From Bacteroidales bacterium UBA932 (GTDB lineage: Bacteria; Bacteroidota; Bacteroidia; Bacteroidales; UBA932), in the NCBI GenBank assembly GCA_002293585.1, contig DBDM01000104.1, positions 1,495 through 7,946 on the forward strand: DNA of 6,452 nt, in the 5' to 3' direction. The notes beneath the pieces were generated by a model. It saw only the letters and a program-made list of their open reading frames with translations. It was not told where the DNA came from and did not search any database. This document shows, one piece after another, positions 1-5,453 of this stretch (positions are counted from its first letter, which is position 1; the number at the start of each line of letters is the position of its first letter). The translations under genes were made by a program, and so were the position numbers.

Positions 1-9
1 AAGTAACGC

Positions 10-399
10 ATGGAAGTAACTAATGCACTTGGAAGAAGAAAATCAGCCATTGCCCGCGTTTACGTGAATCCCGGTAAAGGCGCCATTACAATTAATGACC
101 GCCCCCTGGAAACTTACTTTCCGATGGGTATCTTGCAGTACATCGTTAAGCAACCGCTGGAACTGACCGGCACAACTGCCAATTTCGACATCAAGGCGAA
201 CCTTGACGGCGGCGGCAGCAAAGGTCAGGCCGAAGCGCTCCGCTTAGCCATTGCACGCGCATTATGCGACATCGACAAAGAAGCTTACCGTCCGGTATTG
301 AAAGCCAACGGCCTGTTGACCCGTGACCCCCGCGAGGTGGAACGGAAGAAACCCGGCCAACCCGGCGCACGCAGACGCTTCCAATTCAGCAAACGTTAA
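10..399 (+). CDS. rpsI: 30S ribosomal protein S9
   Basis: This is a complete 129-residue ribosomal protein S9, a component of the head of the small ribosomal subunit whose basic C-terminal tail reaches towards the P-site tRNA. The sequence shows the family hallmarks: the N-terminal NALGRRKSAIARVYV stretch, the glycine-rich LDGGGSKGQAEALRLAIARAL segment in the middle, and the C-terminal run of basic residues ending RRRFQFSKR (residues 121-129). Length is normal for the family. The ATG at 10 is chosen because the conserved N-terminus begins immediately. The preceding bases aagtaacgc could be the last codon and stop of rplM (L13), its usual upstream partner, but too little is visible to call that gene. 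The spacer to rpsB is unusually long at 360 bases. Confidence 0.98.
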   Translation: MEVTNALGRRKSAIARVYVNPGKGAITINDRPLETYFPMGILQYIVKQPLELTGTTANFDIKANLDGGGSKGQAEALRLAIARALCDIDKEAYRPVLKANGLLTRDPREVERKKPGQPGARRRFQFSKR

Positions 400-461
400 T
401 CGTTGCCTGATTTTCGCACGGACAGGGTTTTAAATTTAGAGATTGCTTCGTCCCTCGCAAT

Positions 462-489
462 GACGGACAAGAGATTAGAGACGAGAGAC
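462..489. repeat. Purine-rich intergenic repeat, copy A
   Basis: This 28-base purine-rich stretch recurs at 661-697. Both copies start GAC(C)GGACAAGAGA and end TTAGAGACGAGAGAC. The second copy has one extra C near its start and eight extra bases in the middle. The low-complexity GA-rich composition, outside any gene, suggests a dispersed intergenic element or slippage products rather than coding sequence. Confidence 0.75.
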
Positions 490-530
490 GAGTGATGAGT
501 GATGAGTGATGAGTGATGAGTGATGAGTGA
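490..530. repeat. 7-bp minisatellite, unit GAGTGAT
   Basis: Five perfect head-to-tail copies of GAGTGAT plus a sixth copy lacking its last base, 41 bases in all. It sits directly after the purine-rich GAGACGAGAGAC sequence and may have grown from it by slippage. A 7-bp unit outside a coding region changes copy number without any frame consequence, so variation between strains is likely. There are no spacers, so this is not a CRISPR array. Confidence 0.95.
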
Positions 531-660
531 AAACGCAAGGGAAGTTCAATAAGTAGTCAATAGTCAATAATAAATCATAAATTCTAGATTGCCCTTCCGC
601 GGAAAACCAACCGGATTAGCCCTGCTACTACCTGTTGGTTGATGTAAAGAGATGACGAAT

Positions 661-697
661 GACCGGACAAGAGACTGAGAGATTAGAGACGAGAGAC
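661..697. repeat. Purine-rich intergenic repeat, copy B
   Basis: Second copy of the element at 462-489, with an eight-base insertion (CTGAGAGA) between the shared halves. It ends about 60 bases before the rpsB start codon and is not followed by a GAGTGAT array. Confidence 0.75.
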
Positions 698-759
698 AAT
701 AATAATGTTAGGGTCAAGGAGTCTAAATTAAAAAAATTAAAGACAAAAAAACTAAAAAA

Positions 760-1569
760 ATGTCAAGAACAACTTTCCAGGAATTATTAGATGCAGGTGT
801 TCACTTCGGACACAAGAAACGCAAATGGTGTCCGAAAATGGCGCCGTATATCTTCATGGAGAAGAACGGTAACCACATTATCGACCTGCACAAAACCGTT
901 ATCAAAATAGACGAAGCCGCTAATGTGGTTCGTCAACTCGCCCGCTCAGGCCGCAAAATCCTGTTCGTGGCTACTAAAAAACAAGCTAAGGACATCGTTG
1001 CCGAAAAAGCAAAATCGGTGAACATGCCTTACGTTACGGAACGCTGGCCGGGCGGTATGCTCACCAACTTCCCGACGATTCGTAAGGCTGTGAAAAAAAT
1101 GAATACCATCGATAAGATGATCACCGACGGCACTTTCGAGACCCTCGCTAAACGCGAACGCCTCCAAGTGACCCGTCAGCGCGCCAAGCTGGAAAAGAAC
1201 CTCGGTTCTATTGCCGACCTGAACCGCCTGCCTGCCGCCCTGTTTGTGGTGGACGTGCAAAAAGAGAACAATGCCGTTAAGGAAGCTAACCGTTTGAGCA
1301 TTCCCGTGATCGCCCTGGTAGATACCTGTTGCGACCCTACCCCCGTTGATTTTGTGATCCCGGCCAATGACGACGCGGCTACCTCCATCGCTCTTATTAT
1401 GGACGTGATGTGTAAGGCTATTGATGAAGGCAACGTTGAGCACCGTCAGGAAAAAGAAAAAACCGCCGCCTCATCGAAAGGCAAGGAAGGCGGAGAGGTT
1501 GAAGGCGGTAAAAAACTCCGCACGCGCAAAAATAAGGCGGAAACAGCAGAAACCCCTGCCGCCGAATAG
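760..1569 (+). CDS. rpsB: 30S ribosomal protein S2
   Basis: This is a complete 269-residue ribosomal protein S2, which binds the 30S subunit late in assembly near the platform and is needed to recruit S1-like proteins and mRNA. Diagnostic segments are LLDAGVHFGHKKRKWCPKMAPYIF (about residues 9-32), the ILFVATKKQAKDIV strand-helix unit (about 65-78), RWPGGMLTNFPTI (about 95-107), and PVIALVDTCCDPTPVDFVIPANDDA (about 181-205). The last 45 or so residues form a charged Lys/Glu-rich extension of low complexity, which is common at the C-terminus of this family. The start ATG lies in an A-rich leader with no Shine-Dalgarno site, as expected in Bacteroidota. tsf follows 90 bases later, the usual rpsB-tsf order. 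Confidence 0.98.
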   Translation: MSRTTFQELLDAGVHFGHKKRKWCPKMAPYIFMEKNGNHIIDLHKTVIKIDEAANVVRQLARSGRKILFVATKKQAKDIVAEKAKSVNMPYVTERWPGGMLTNFPTIRKAVKKMNTIDKMITDGTFETLAKRERLQVTRQRAKLEKNLGSIADLNRLPAALFVVDVQKENNAVKEANRLSIPVIALVDTCCDPTPVDFVIPANDDAATSIALIMDVMCKAIDEGNVEHRQEKEKTAASSKGKEGGEVEGGKKLRTRKNKAETAETPAAE

Positions 1570-1606
1570 TTAAAGACAAAAGATATTCGTAATAAATTTA
1601 GTGTAG

Positions 1607-1627
1607 GGGCGCAAGGATATTGCGCCC
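1607..1627 (+). promoter_or_regulatory. Perfect hairpin between rpsB and tsf
   Basis: GGGCGCAA (1607-1614) and TTGCGCCC (1620-1627) form a perfect 8-bp stem with a 5-base loop. Only TTCTATTT follows, not a clean T-tract, so it would be a weak terminator at best. It could act as an attenuator or an RNA-processing or stabilising stem that adjusts the rpsB:tsf ratio, or it could be a dispersed GTAGGGGCG-type intergenic repeat. The structure is seen directly; the role is inferred. Confidence 0.6.
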
Positions 1628-1643
1628 TTCTATTTGATAAAAT

Positions 1644-1649
1644 AAGGAG
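1644..1649 (+). promoter_or_regulatory. Shine-Dalgarno site of tsf
   Basis: AAGGAG stands 10 bases before the tsf ATG at 1660. It is a clear match to anti-Shine-Dalgarno pairing, in contrast to rpsB, whose leader has none at the right distance. It supports the chosen tsf start. Confidence 0.7.
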
Positions 1650-1659
1650 AACAAATTAT

Positions 1660-2496
1660 ATGGAAATTAAAGCAGCTGATGTAGCAAAATTGCGCCAAAT
1701 GACCGGCGCCGGTATGATGGATTGTAAAAACGCCCTGGTGGAAGCCGGCGGCGATTTCGACCGCGCCAAAGAAATTATCCGCGAAAAAGGTAAACTTGTA
1801 GCCGCCAAACGCGCCGACCGTGAGACGACCGAAGGCGCCGTGATCGCTAAAATTTCACCCGATTTCAAAAAAGCCATTCTCACCGCCCTGGGTTGCGAAA
1901 CCGACTTTGTGGCCATGAACGCCGAATTTCAGGCGCTGGCCAACAGCATTGCCGACACGGCTCTCGCCGAATTTCCCGCCGATATGGACGGCCTGATGAA
2001 AGCCCGCGTGGGTGAAACGACCATTGAAGAGCTGATTACCCAGCAAACCGGCAAGAGCGGCGAAAAACATGCTATTCCTTACTACGGCAAAATTGAAGCC
2101 GAATATATTTACGCCTATATCCACAACACGGGTAAGGTGGCGAGCATTGTAGGTTTCAACAAGCAAATCACCGATGAAGCCGGCAAGGATATTGCCATGC
2201 AAATTACGGCTATGGCGCCGGTGTCGCTGAGCAAAGACGACTGTCCGAAAGACGTGATTGAAAAAGAATTGGAAATTGCCCGCGAGCAGATCAAGCAAGA
2301 CCCGAAGATGGCCGGTAAGCCCGAAAACATGATTGAACAGATTGCCCAGGGCAAGCTCGGCAAGTTCTTCAAAGAAAGTACGCTCGAAGAACAAATATTT
2401 GTGAAAGACGGCAAGATCAGCGTTTCGGCCTACCTGAAATCGGTTGATCCCGAAGCCAAAGTGACTGCTTTCCGCCGGTTCTCGCTGAACGACTAA
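1660..2496 (+). CDS. tsf: Translation elongation factor Ts
   Basis: This is a complete 278-residue EF-Ts, the cytoplasmic nucleotide-exchange factor that releases GDP from EF-Tu. The N-terminal UBA-like domain is clear (VAKLRQMTGAGMMDCKNALVEA, residues 8-29, followed by the GDFDRAKEIIREKG helix). The TDFV motif that contacts EF-Tu is at residues 81-84, within GCETDFVAMN. The core domain contains YAYIHNTGKVASIVGFN and the helical AMQITAMAPVSLS segment. The end carries the usual GKFFKESTLEEQIFVKDG element. Length and motif order are normal and nothing is disrupted. No terminator is visible in the 28 bases before the next gene, so transcription may continue into the DUF3791 gene. Confidence 0.98.
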   Translation: MEIKAADVAKLRQMTGAGMMDCKNALVEAGGDFDRAKEIIREKGKLVAAKRADRETTEGAVIAKISPDFKKAILTALGCETDFVAMNAEFQALANSIADTALAEFPADMDGLMKARVGETTIEELITQQTGKSGEKHAIPYYGKIEAEYIYAYIHNTGKVASIVGFNKQITDEAGKDIAMQITAMAPVSLSKDDCPKDVIEKELEIAREQIKQDPKMAGKPENMIEQIAQGKLGKFFKESTLEEQIFVKDGKISVSAYLKSVDPEAKVTAFRRFSLND

Positions 2497-2524
2497 GGCA
2501 AGTAAATAAGTAAATTGTGAATAA

Positions 2525-2725
2525 GTGAATAGAAGGCTCCGATTCATTATTCCGAAGTTTGCAGAATCATACAAAATGAACATGCAGGACGCTTATTTTT
2601 ATCTAAAAAAATACGGTGGCTTGGATTTTTTGATGGAGCATTGGTGGGCGCTGCACACGGATAACGACATTTGGGCTGTCCATGATATTTACGAAATTTG
2701 CCGAAATAATGGAGGGCTGCGCTAA
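2525..2725 (+). CDS. DUF3791-like small protein
   Basis: A 66-residue protein resembling the DUF3791 family as I remember it: a helix carrying KFAESYKMNMQDAYFYLKKYGGLDFL (residues 11-36), then a W-A-L-H-T turn (41-45), then a helix ending in ICRNNGG (58-64). Its function is unknown. Members are typically encoded just before a DUF3990 gene, as here: the stop codon shares one base with the ATG of the next gene (TAATG), indicating translational coupling. The start is a GTG. The first in-frame ATG (2576) would remove part of the first helix, so GTG is preferred. The gene begins 28 bases after tsf in A/T-rich, low-complexity DNA. No signal peptide or membrane segment is visible. Confidence 0.65.
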   Translation: MNRRLRFIIPKFAESYKMNMQDAYFYLKKYGGLDFLMEHWWALHTDNDIWAVHDIYEICRNNGGLR

Positions 2726-3001
2726 TGAAAGTTTATCACGGAAGTTATGTCAAAATAGACAAGATTGACCTAACGCAATGCCGGCCAAACAGGGATTTCG
2801 GACGCGGGGTTTTATGTTACAAAATTTTTACATCATGCCGAAACATGGTCGACTGTTGTGGGGCGCCGGCATCACACACAAGGCATGGTTTCCGAGTTTG
2901 AGTATGTTGAGAGCAGCTTTCAACTTGCTGATGAAAGCACCGGACTGCACCTTAAAACCTGGCAGGAAATCTATGAGTTGCTAAAGCGCGAACTAAGATA
3001 A
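2725..3001 (+). pseudogene. Frameshifted DUF3990 gene (ART-like fold)
   Basis: Translation from the ATG at 2725 gives MKVYHGSYVKIDKID...NRDFGRG, a typical DUF3990 beginning, then goes out of frame at the GGGG run 2806-2809 and stops after 58 codons. Reading on in the frame that starts at 2807 restores FYVTKFLHHAETW and continues uninterrupted to TAA at 2999-3001, giving 91 residues if one G is removed. The YHGS motif followed by FGRG-FYVT resembles the NAD-binding pattern of PARP-type ADP-ribosyltransferases (HG pair, then FGKG and a Tyr), so an NAD-using toxin-like role is plausible but not shown. Even repaired, it seems shorter than the family members I recall, which suggests further C-terminal decay. 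GGAGG at 2711-2715 is a good ribosome-binding site. A sequencing error in the G run is the main alternative. Confidence 0.7.
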
Positions 3002-3005
3002 GTGA

Positions 3006-3052
3006 AATAATGCTTACAGAAACCGTTCTTTTCGAAGGACGGTTTTTTTGTT
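3006..3052. repeat. 47-bp direct repeat, left copy
   Basis: This copy is identical base for base to 4881-4927, with a centre-to-centre distance of 1875 bases. Identity stops abruptly on both sides (A versus C at the left edge, G versus T at the right edge). It starts five bases after the DUF3990 stop and contains a complete intrinsic terminator. The two copies bracket the ATPase-nuclease cassette exactly, as expected of a duplicated insertion site or an attachment-site core. Confidence 0.95.
3021..3049 (+). terminator. Intrinsic terminator after DUF3791-DUF3990
   Basis: AACCGTTCTT (3021-3030) pairs with AAGGACGGTT (3035-3044) over 10 bp with one G-T wobble, closing a TTCG tetraloop, followed by an uninterrupted seven-T run (3043-3049). 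This is a textbook rho-independent terminator for plus-strand transcription. It would end transcripts of the DUF pair, and possibly of rpsB-tsf if they read through. It is not preceded by an A-run, so it is not an obvious bidirectional terminator. Confidence 0.92.
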
Positions 3053-3064
3053 GGATTTATTTTG

Positions 3065-3072
3065 TATTTTTG
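3065..3072 (+). promoter_or_regulatory. Candidate -7 box for the ATPase operon
   Basis: TATTTTTG matches the Bacteroidota -7 consensus TAnnTTTG and lies 19 bases before the ATPase ATG. No good TTTG -33 box is found at the usual 19-21 base spacing: the nearest TTTG ends at 3050, only 14 bases away and within the terminator T-run. A promoter is expected here because the terminator directly upstream would isolate the cassette. Confidence 0.45.
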
Positions 3073-3091
3073 TAACATCTTTAAAAGATGA

Positions 3092-4318
3092 ATGAATATG
3101 AATAAAATTAAAGTAAAATATTTCGGTCCTATAAGAGAAGGTTTTTTAGAAAATAATGGTTGGATGAATATCCATAAGGTAACCGTCTTTATTGGGAACC
3201 AAGGAAGTGGTAAAAGTACAATTGCCAAATTGGTTTCCACTTTTTCATGGATAGAAAAAGTGTTAACTCGCGGTGATTTCAATGAGAAAGAATTTACTGC
3301 TACAGAATTTAGGAAGAAATACTGCGGATACCATAGAATCACCAATTATTTTCAGAAAGATAGAACAGAGATTTACTATGAAGGGAAGTCTTATAAATTT
3401 TCCTACACGTTACAGGGAGAATTTTTAATTGAAAAAATCCAAAATGGATTAGATGTATATCCTTTACCGCAAATTATGTATATTCCTGCCGAAAGAAACT
3501 TTATAAGCATGGTTAATAAACCTAACCTGATCAGGCAACTGCCGGATGCTCTTCTAACATTTTTGACCGAATACGATAATGCGAAGAAAGAAATAAAAGG
3601 GGATTTCAATCTGCCAATAAACAACGCTTTTTTGGAGTACAACAAACAAAATGATATTGTTAGCATAAAAGGCGAAGATTACAAATTACAACTTACTGAC
3701 GCTTCCAGTGGTTTTCATTCATTGGTGCCCTTATATCTCGTTTCATCTTATTTGTCACAATCTGTAAAAGAACAAGCAAAGGATTCAAGCAAAATGAGTA
3801 GCGACGAAACACGGAGATTTGAAGAAGGCGTAAAAAGTATCTGGGAAAATCCTTCTCTTACAGATGCACAAAGAAGAGCTGCTCTTTCTGTTTTATCGGC
3901 AAAATTCAATAAATCAGCCTTCATCAATATTGTTGAAGAACCTGAACAGAATTTATTTCCTTCTGCTCAATGGGAAATTATGAAAAGCCTGTTGGCTCTA
4001 AACAATATACTTGCACCAAATAAACTTATTATCACTACACACAGTCCTTATTTGATAAATGGTTTTACTATTGCTGTAAAAACAGGGATGTTAGCATCCA
4101 AAGTAAAGGATAGTGAAGAGTTGAATAGTATTTATCCTATTGATTCTATTATTTATCCGGAGGATATTGTAATTTACGAACTTAATGAAAAAGACGGCGT
4201 TGTGAATAAATTGGAAAATTATAAAGGATTACCGTCTGATGAAAATTTTCTAAACAAATCACTCGAAGAGAATAATAATATATTTTCAAACTTATTGGAT
4301 ATTCAGCAACAATTATGA
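3092..4318 (+). CDS. AAA/ABC-type ATPase of a two-gene defence-like module
   Basis: A 408-residue cytoplasmic ATPase of the AAA_21/AAA_15 (OLD- and SMC-like) kind. The Walker A loop is GNQGSGKST (residues 35-43), an IPAERNFIS segment lies in the middle, the ABC-signature-like ASSGFHS is at 204-210, Walker B is INIVEEPEQNLFP (278-290, with E282/E283 as likely catalytic acids), and the H-loop is ITTHSPY (314-320, H317). No TOPRIM or other nuclease domain follows, so it is a stand-alone ATPase, unlike GajA or OLD. Its stop overlaps the start of the next gene by four bases (ATGA), which suggests the two products act together, the ATPase probably sensing or gating a nuclease. The ATG at 3098 is an alternative start, which would remove two residues. 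The DNA is clearly more A/T-rich than tsf or uvrC, a sign of transfer. The family assignment is firm; the defence role is inferred. Confidence 0.88.
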   Translation: MNMNKIKVKYFGPIREGFLENNGWMNIHKVTVFIGNQGSGKSTIAKLVSTFSWIEKVLTRGDFNEKEFTATEFRKKYCGYHRITNYFQKDRTEIYYEGKSYKFSYTLQGEFLIEKIQNGLDVYPLPQIMYIPAERNFISMVNKPNLIRQLPDALLTFLTEYDNAKKEIKGDFNLPINNAFLEYNKQNDIVSIKGEDYKLQLTDASSGFHSLVPLYLVSSYLSQSVKEQAKDSSKMSSDETRRFEEGVKSIWENPSLTDAQRRAALSVLSAKFNKSAFINIVEEPEQNLFPSAQWEIMKSLLALNNILAPNKLIITTHSPYLINGFTIAVKTGMLASKVKDSEELNSIYPIDSIIYPEDIVIYELNEKDGVVNKLENYKGLPSDENFLNKSLEENNNIFSNLLDIQQQL

Positions 4319-4818
4319 CCGATTTCTTCCCAGAAAAGCATAAGCAGGTTTCTAGTAAGAACCGTTTTGGAATATGCGATACTCCCCCACCCTCTACCGG
4401 AAAAGCATACCTTGATGAAGCAAATGGCAGAAATTGGATAGCTGTAGTAGAGAATTTTTATCGGGACAATATTACATTCATACCAATAGACCACTGCATT
4501 GATATTAAGAGGCCTGATGGATTAATGGATAACCGTTGCGACGGCTTGTTATATTATGATGTAACTATTGTATTTGTTGAACTCAAACAAAGAACTGAGA
4601 CTGGTAGTAATTGGATAAAAGAGGGAGATAAGCAACTTCGAACAACCATTCGCCATTTTGAAGATAGTCCACAAGCTAAAGGTTTCAAGATTAAAAAGGC
4701 TTACGTTGCAAATAGTGCAAAGCCTCTTTTTAGATTCTCCCAAACCGAAAGAATGGAAAGATTTTTTTCAGATACCGGATATAGCTTAAGAATTGAAAAT
4801 AGAATCCATATTTTATAG
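4315..4818 (+). CDS. Putative PD-(D/E)XK nuclease partner of the ATPase
   Basis: A 167-residue protein that I do not recognise as a named family. The central part reads as a restriction-endonuclease-like core: RCDGLLYYDVTIVFVELKQR, in which D76 precedes two strands leading to E89-x-K91, and Q107 sits in the following helix (EGDKQLRTTIRHF). That D...ExK...Q order is the PD-(D/E)XK pattern. E46, in the first helix (WIAVVENFY), could be the additional acidic residue seen in many members. No DNA-recognition domain, signal peptide or membrane segment is visible, so specificity or activation may come from the ATPase encoded by the overlapping upstream gene. The DNA has the same A/T-rich character as the ATPase gene. 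The second 47-bp repeat with its terminator follows 62 bases after the stop. The nuclease assignment rests on motif reading alone. Confidence 0.65.
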   Translation: MTDFFPEKHKQVSSKNRFGICDTPPPSTGKAYLDEANGRNWIAVVENFYRDNITFIPIDHCIDIKRPDGLMDNRCDGLLYYDVTIVFVELKQRTETGSNWIKEGDKQLRTTIRHFEDSPQAKGFKIKKAYVANSAKPLFRFSQTERMERFFSDTGYSLRIENRIHIL

Positions 4819-4880
4819 CTACTTTGGAATTTCTTTCAACGTATTTATCGGTGGTGGAAAAAGATAATTAGAGCACATTC

Positions 4881-4927
4881 AATAATGCTTACAGAAACCG
4901 TTCTTTTCGAAGGACGGTTTTTTTGTT
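4881..4927. repeat. 47-bp direct repeat, right copy
   Basis: Perfect copy of 3006-3052, ending eight bases before the stop codon of the minus-strand 4Fe-4S gene. Flanking sequences on either side share nothing with those of the left copy. Perfect identity over intergenic DNA implies either a recent duplication, selection, or ongoing exchange between the copies. Confidence 0.95.
4896..4924 (+). terminator. Intrinsic terminator after the ATPase-nuclease pair
   Basis: The same 10-bp stem, TTCG loop and seven-T run as at 3021-3049, because it lies in the right repeat copy. It would terminate the ATPase-nuclease transcript on the plus strand before it meets the convergent minus-strand operon. Read on the minus strand, the stem is not followed by T residues, so it is not an obvious terminator for that operon. 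Confidence 0.9.
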
Positions 4928-4935
4928 TATCCCGG

Positions 4936-5154
4936 CTATTTGCCTGCAATGCTCCAGGCCAACGCGCCGGAAGGACATTCGTCGCACTGGCGGCGAATTT
5001 CGGCAGTGGACGCTCCCGTAAGGTCGACCCAGGGTTTTTTGTCTGCCCTGAATACCCGGGGCAATCCGCGGATACAATTGCCGGAATGGCAACACAGATC
5101 GGGTCGCCATATAACGGTGATCTCACCGTTGGTGTATAATTTCATTGTATTCAT
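4936..5154 (-). CDS. Mono-cluster 4Fe-4S (Fer4_19) protein, YjdI-like
   Basis: A 72-residue iron-sulfur protein. The family pattern is clear: LYTNGEITVIWRPDLCCHSGNCIRGLP (residues 6-32), then VF and KPWVD (34-44), then CDECPSGAL (57-65). C21 or C22, C27, C57 and C60 can ligate one 4Fe-4S cluster. C57 is unusual, since a non-cysteine is common there in relatives I recall, while CPSGAL is invariant. The role is unknown, probably small-scale electron transfer or cluster sensing in the cytoplasm. It lies 15 bases downstream of the GNAT gene and is surely cotranscribed; the same two families are neighbours in E. coli (yjdI, yjdJ). The start could be M1 or M4; M1 is the first ATG. No terminator is visible for this strand. 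Confidence 0.88.
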   Translation of the reverse strand: MNTMKLYTNGEITVIWRPDLCCHSGNCIRGLPRVFRADKKPWVDLTGASTAEIRRQCDECPSGALAWSIAGK

Positions 5155-5169
5155 ATATCTATTAAGTTA

Positions 5170-5448
5170 TTAAGCTACAATTTCTTTCCACTCGGGATGC
5201 CTCCGGATATATTGGATCACAAAGGGGCAAACGGGGACTATTTTCAAGCCCAGACGCTTCACTTCTTCCAATACCTCCAACAGCATGGCCTGGGCTATGC
5301 CCTTTCCTCGTCCCTGCGGCGGTACATATACGTGGGTCAGTTCCAGCACTTTTCCGCCGGAGGTAACATTGTAGGCAATCGTAGATAAATAGCCGTCGTT
5401 GGCACATTCAAAGCGGGATTCTTTTTCGTTATCAATAACATTCTCCAT
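5170..5448 (-). CDS. Small GNAT-family N-acetyltransferase, YjdJ-like
   Basis: A 92-residue minimal GNAT protein (Gcn5-related, the short YjdJ/Acetyltransf_CG kind), expected to bind acetyl-CoA; the substrate is unknown. After a beta strand and loop (YLSTIAYNVTSGGKVLELTHVYV) comes the acetyl-CoA pyrophosphate loop Q-G-R-G-K-G-I-A (residues 45-52). The family-typical C-terminal CPFVIQYIRRHPEW follows at 74-87. Length is normal for this short family, so it is not a fragment of a larger acetyltransferase. It is the first gene of a two-gene minus-strand operon with the Fer4_19 gene. A well-formed promoter ends five bases before the start codon, so the mRNA may be leaderless. Confidence 0.9.
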   Translation of the reverse strand: MENVIDNEKESRFECANDGYLSTIAYNVTSGGKVLELTHVYVPPQGRGKGIAQAMLLEVLEEVKRLGLKIVPVCPFVIQYIRRHPEWKEIVA

Positions 5449-5453
5449 AAATA

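Larger units (their letters stand above)
400..759. other. Gene-free spacer between rpsI and rpsB
   Basis: No coding region is supported in these 360 bases. From left to right it holds a stretch at 440-466 containing ATTGC and GCAAT arms around a TTCGTCCCTC core, which resembles a short intergenic repeat common in many bacteria (from memory). Then come a purine-rich repeat (462-489), a 7-bp tandem array (490-530), an A/T-rich low-complexity stretch (about 540-590), and a 7-bp inverted repeat with a 22-base loop (AACCAAC at 605-611, GTTGGTT at 634-640). A second copy of the purine-rich repeat follows (661-697), and finally an A-rich leader just before the rpsB start. I found no convincing TAnnTTTG promoter box and no terminator with a T-tract, so whether rpsB is transcribed separately cannot be decided from the sequence. 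Confidence 0.8.

Noticed and set aside
490..530. CRISPR array
   Set aside because: The units are 7 bases long and directly adjacent, with no spacers.
946..1443. 165-residue open frame on the minus strand within rpsB
   Set aside because: Antisense shadow of S2, with His- and Gly-rich composition and no family resemblance.
2497..2530. Short TAAGTAAAT/TAAGTGAAT tandem repeat after tsf
   Set aside because: Only about three imperfect copies in A/T-rich DNA; not distinguishable from low-complexity sequence.
1855..2583. 242-residue open frame on the minus strand across tsf
   Set aside because: It lies antisense to a complete EF-Ts gene with perfect family motifs. The product is rich in His, Phe and Gly, typical of a reversed coding frame, and has no recognisable domain.
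2803..2815. Programmed ribosomal frameshift in the DUF3990 gene
   Set aside because: Restoring the frame needs a +1 shift. The G and T runs are not placed as an X-XXY-YYZ slippery heptamer in the reading frame, and no stop codon or pseudoknot cue for +1 shifting is evident.
2778..2984. 68-residue plus-strand open frame over the DUF3990 region
   Set aside because: It uses the third frame. The two other frames together give a continuous DUF3990 sequence, so this frame is spurious.
3092..4818. Assignment to Septu, Gabija or an OLD-family system
   Set aside because: The second protein lacks HNH motifs and the ATPase lacks a C-terminal TOPRIM domain, so naming either system would go beyond the sequence.
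4885..5173. Several overlapping open frames on both strands around the 4Fe-4S gene
   Set aside because: Only the minus-strand frame 4936-5154 shows the Fer4_19 cysteine pattern; the others have no family signal, and some run through the terminator repeat.
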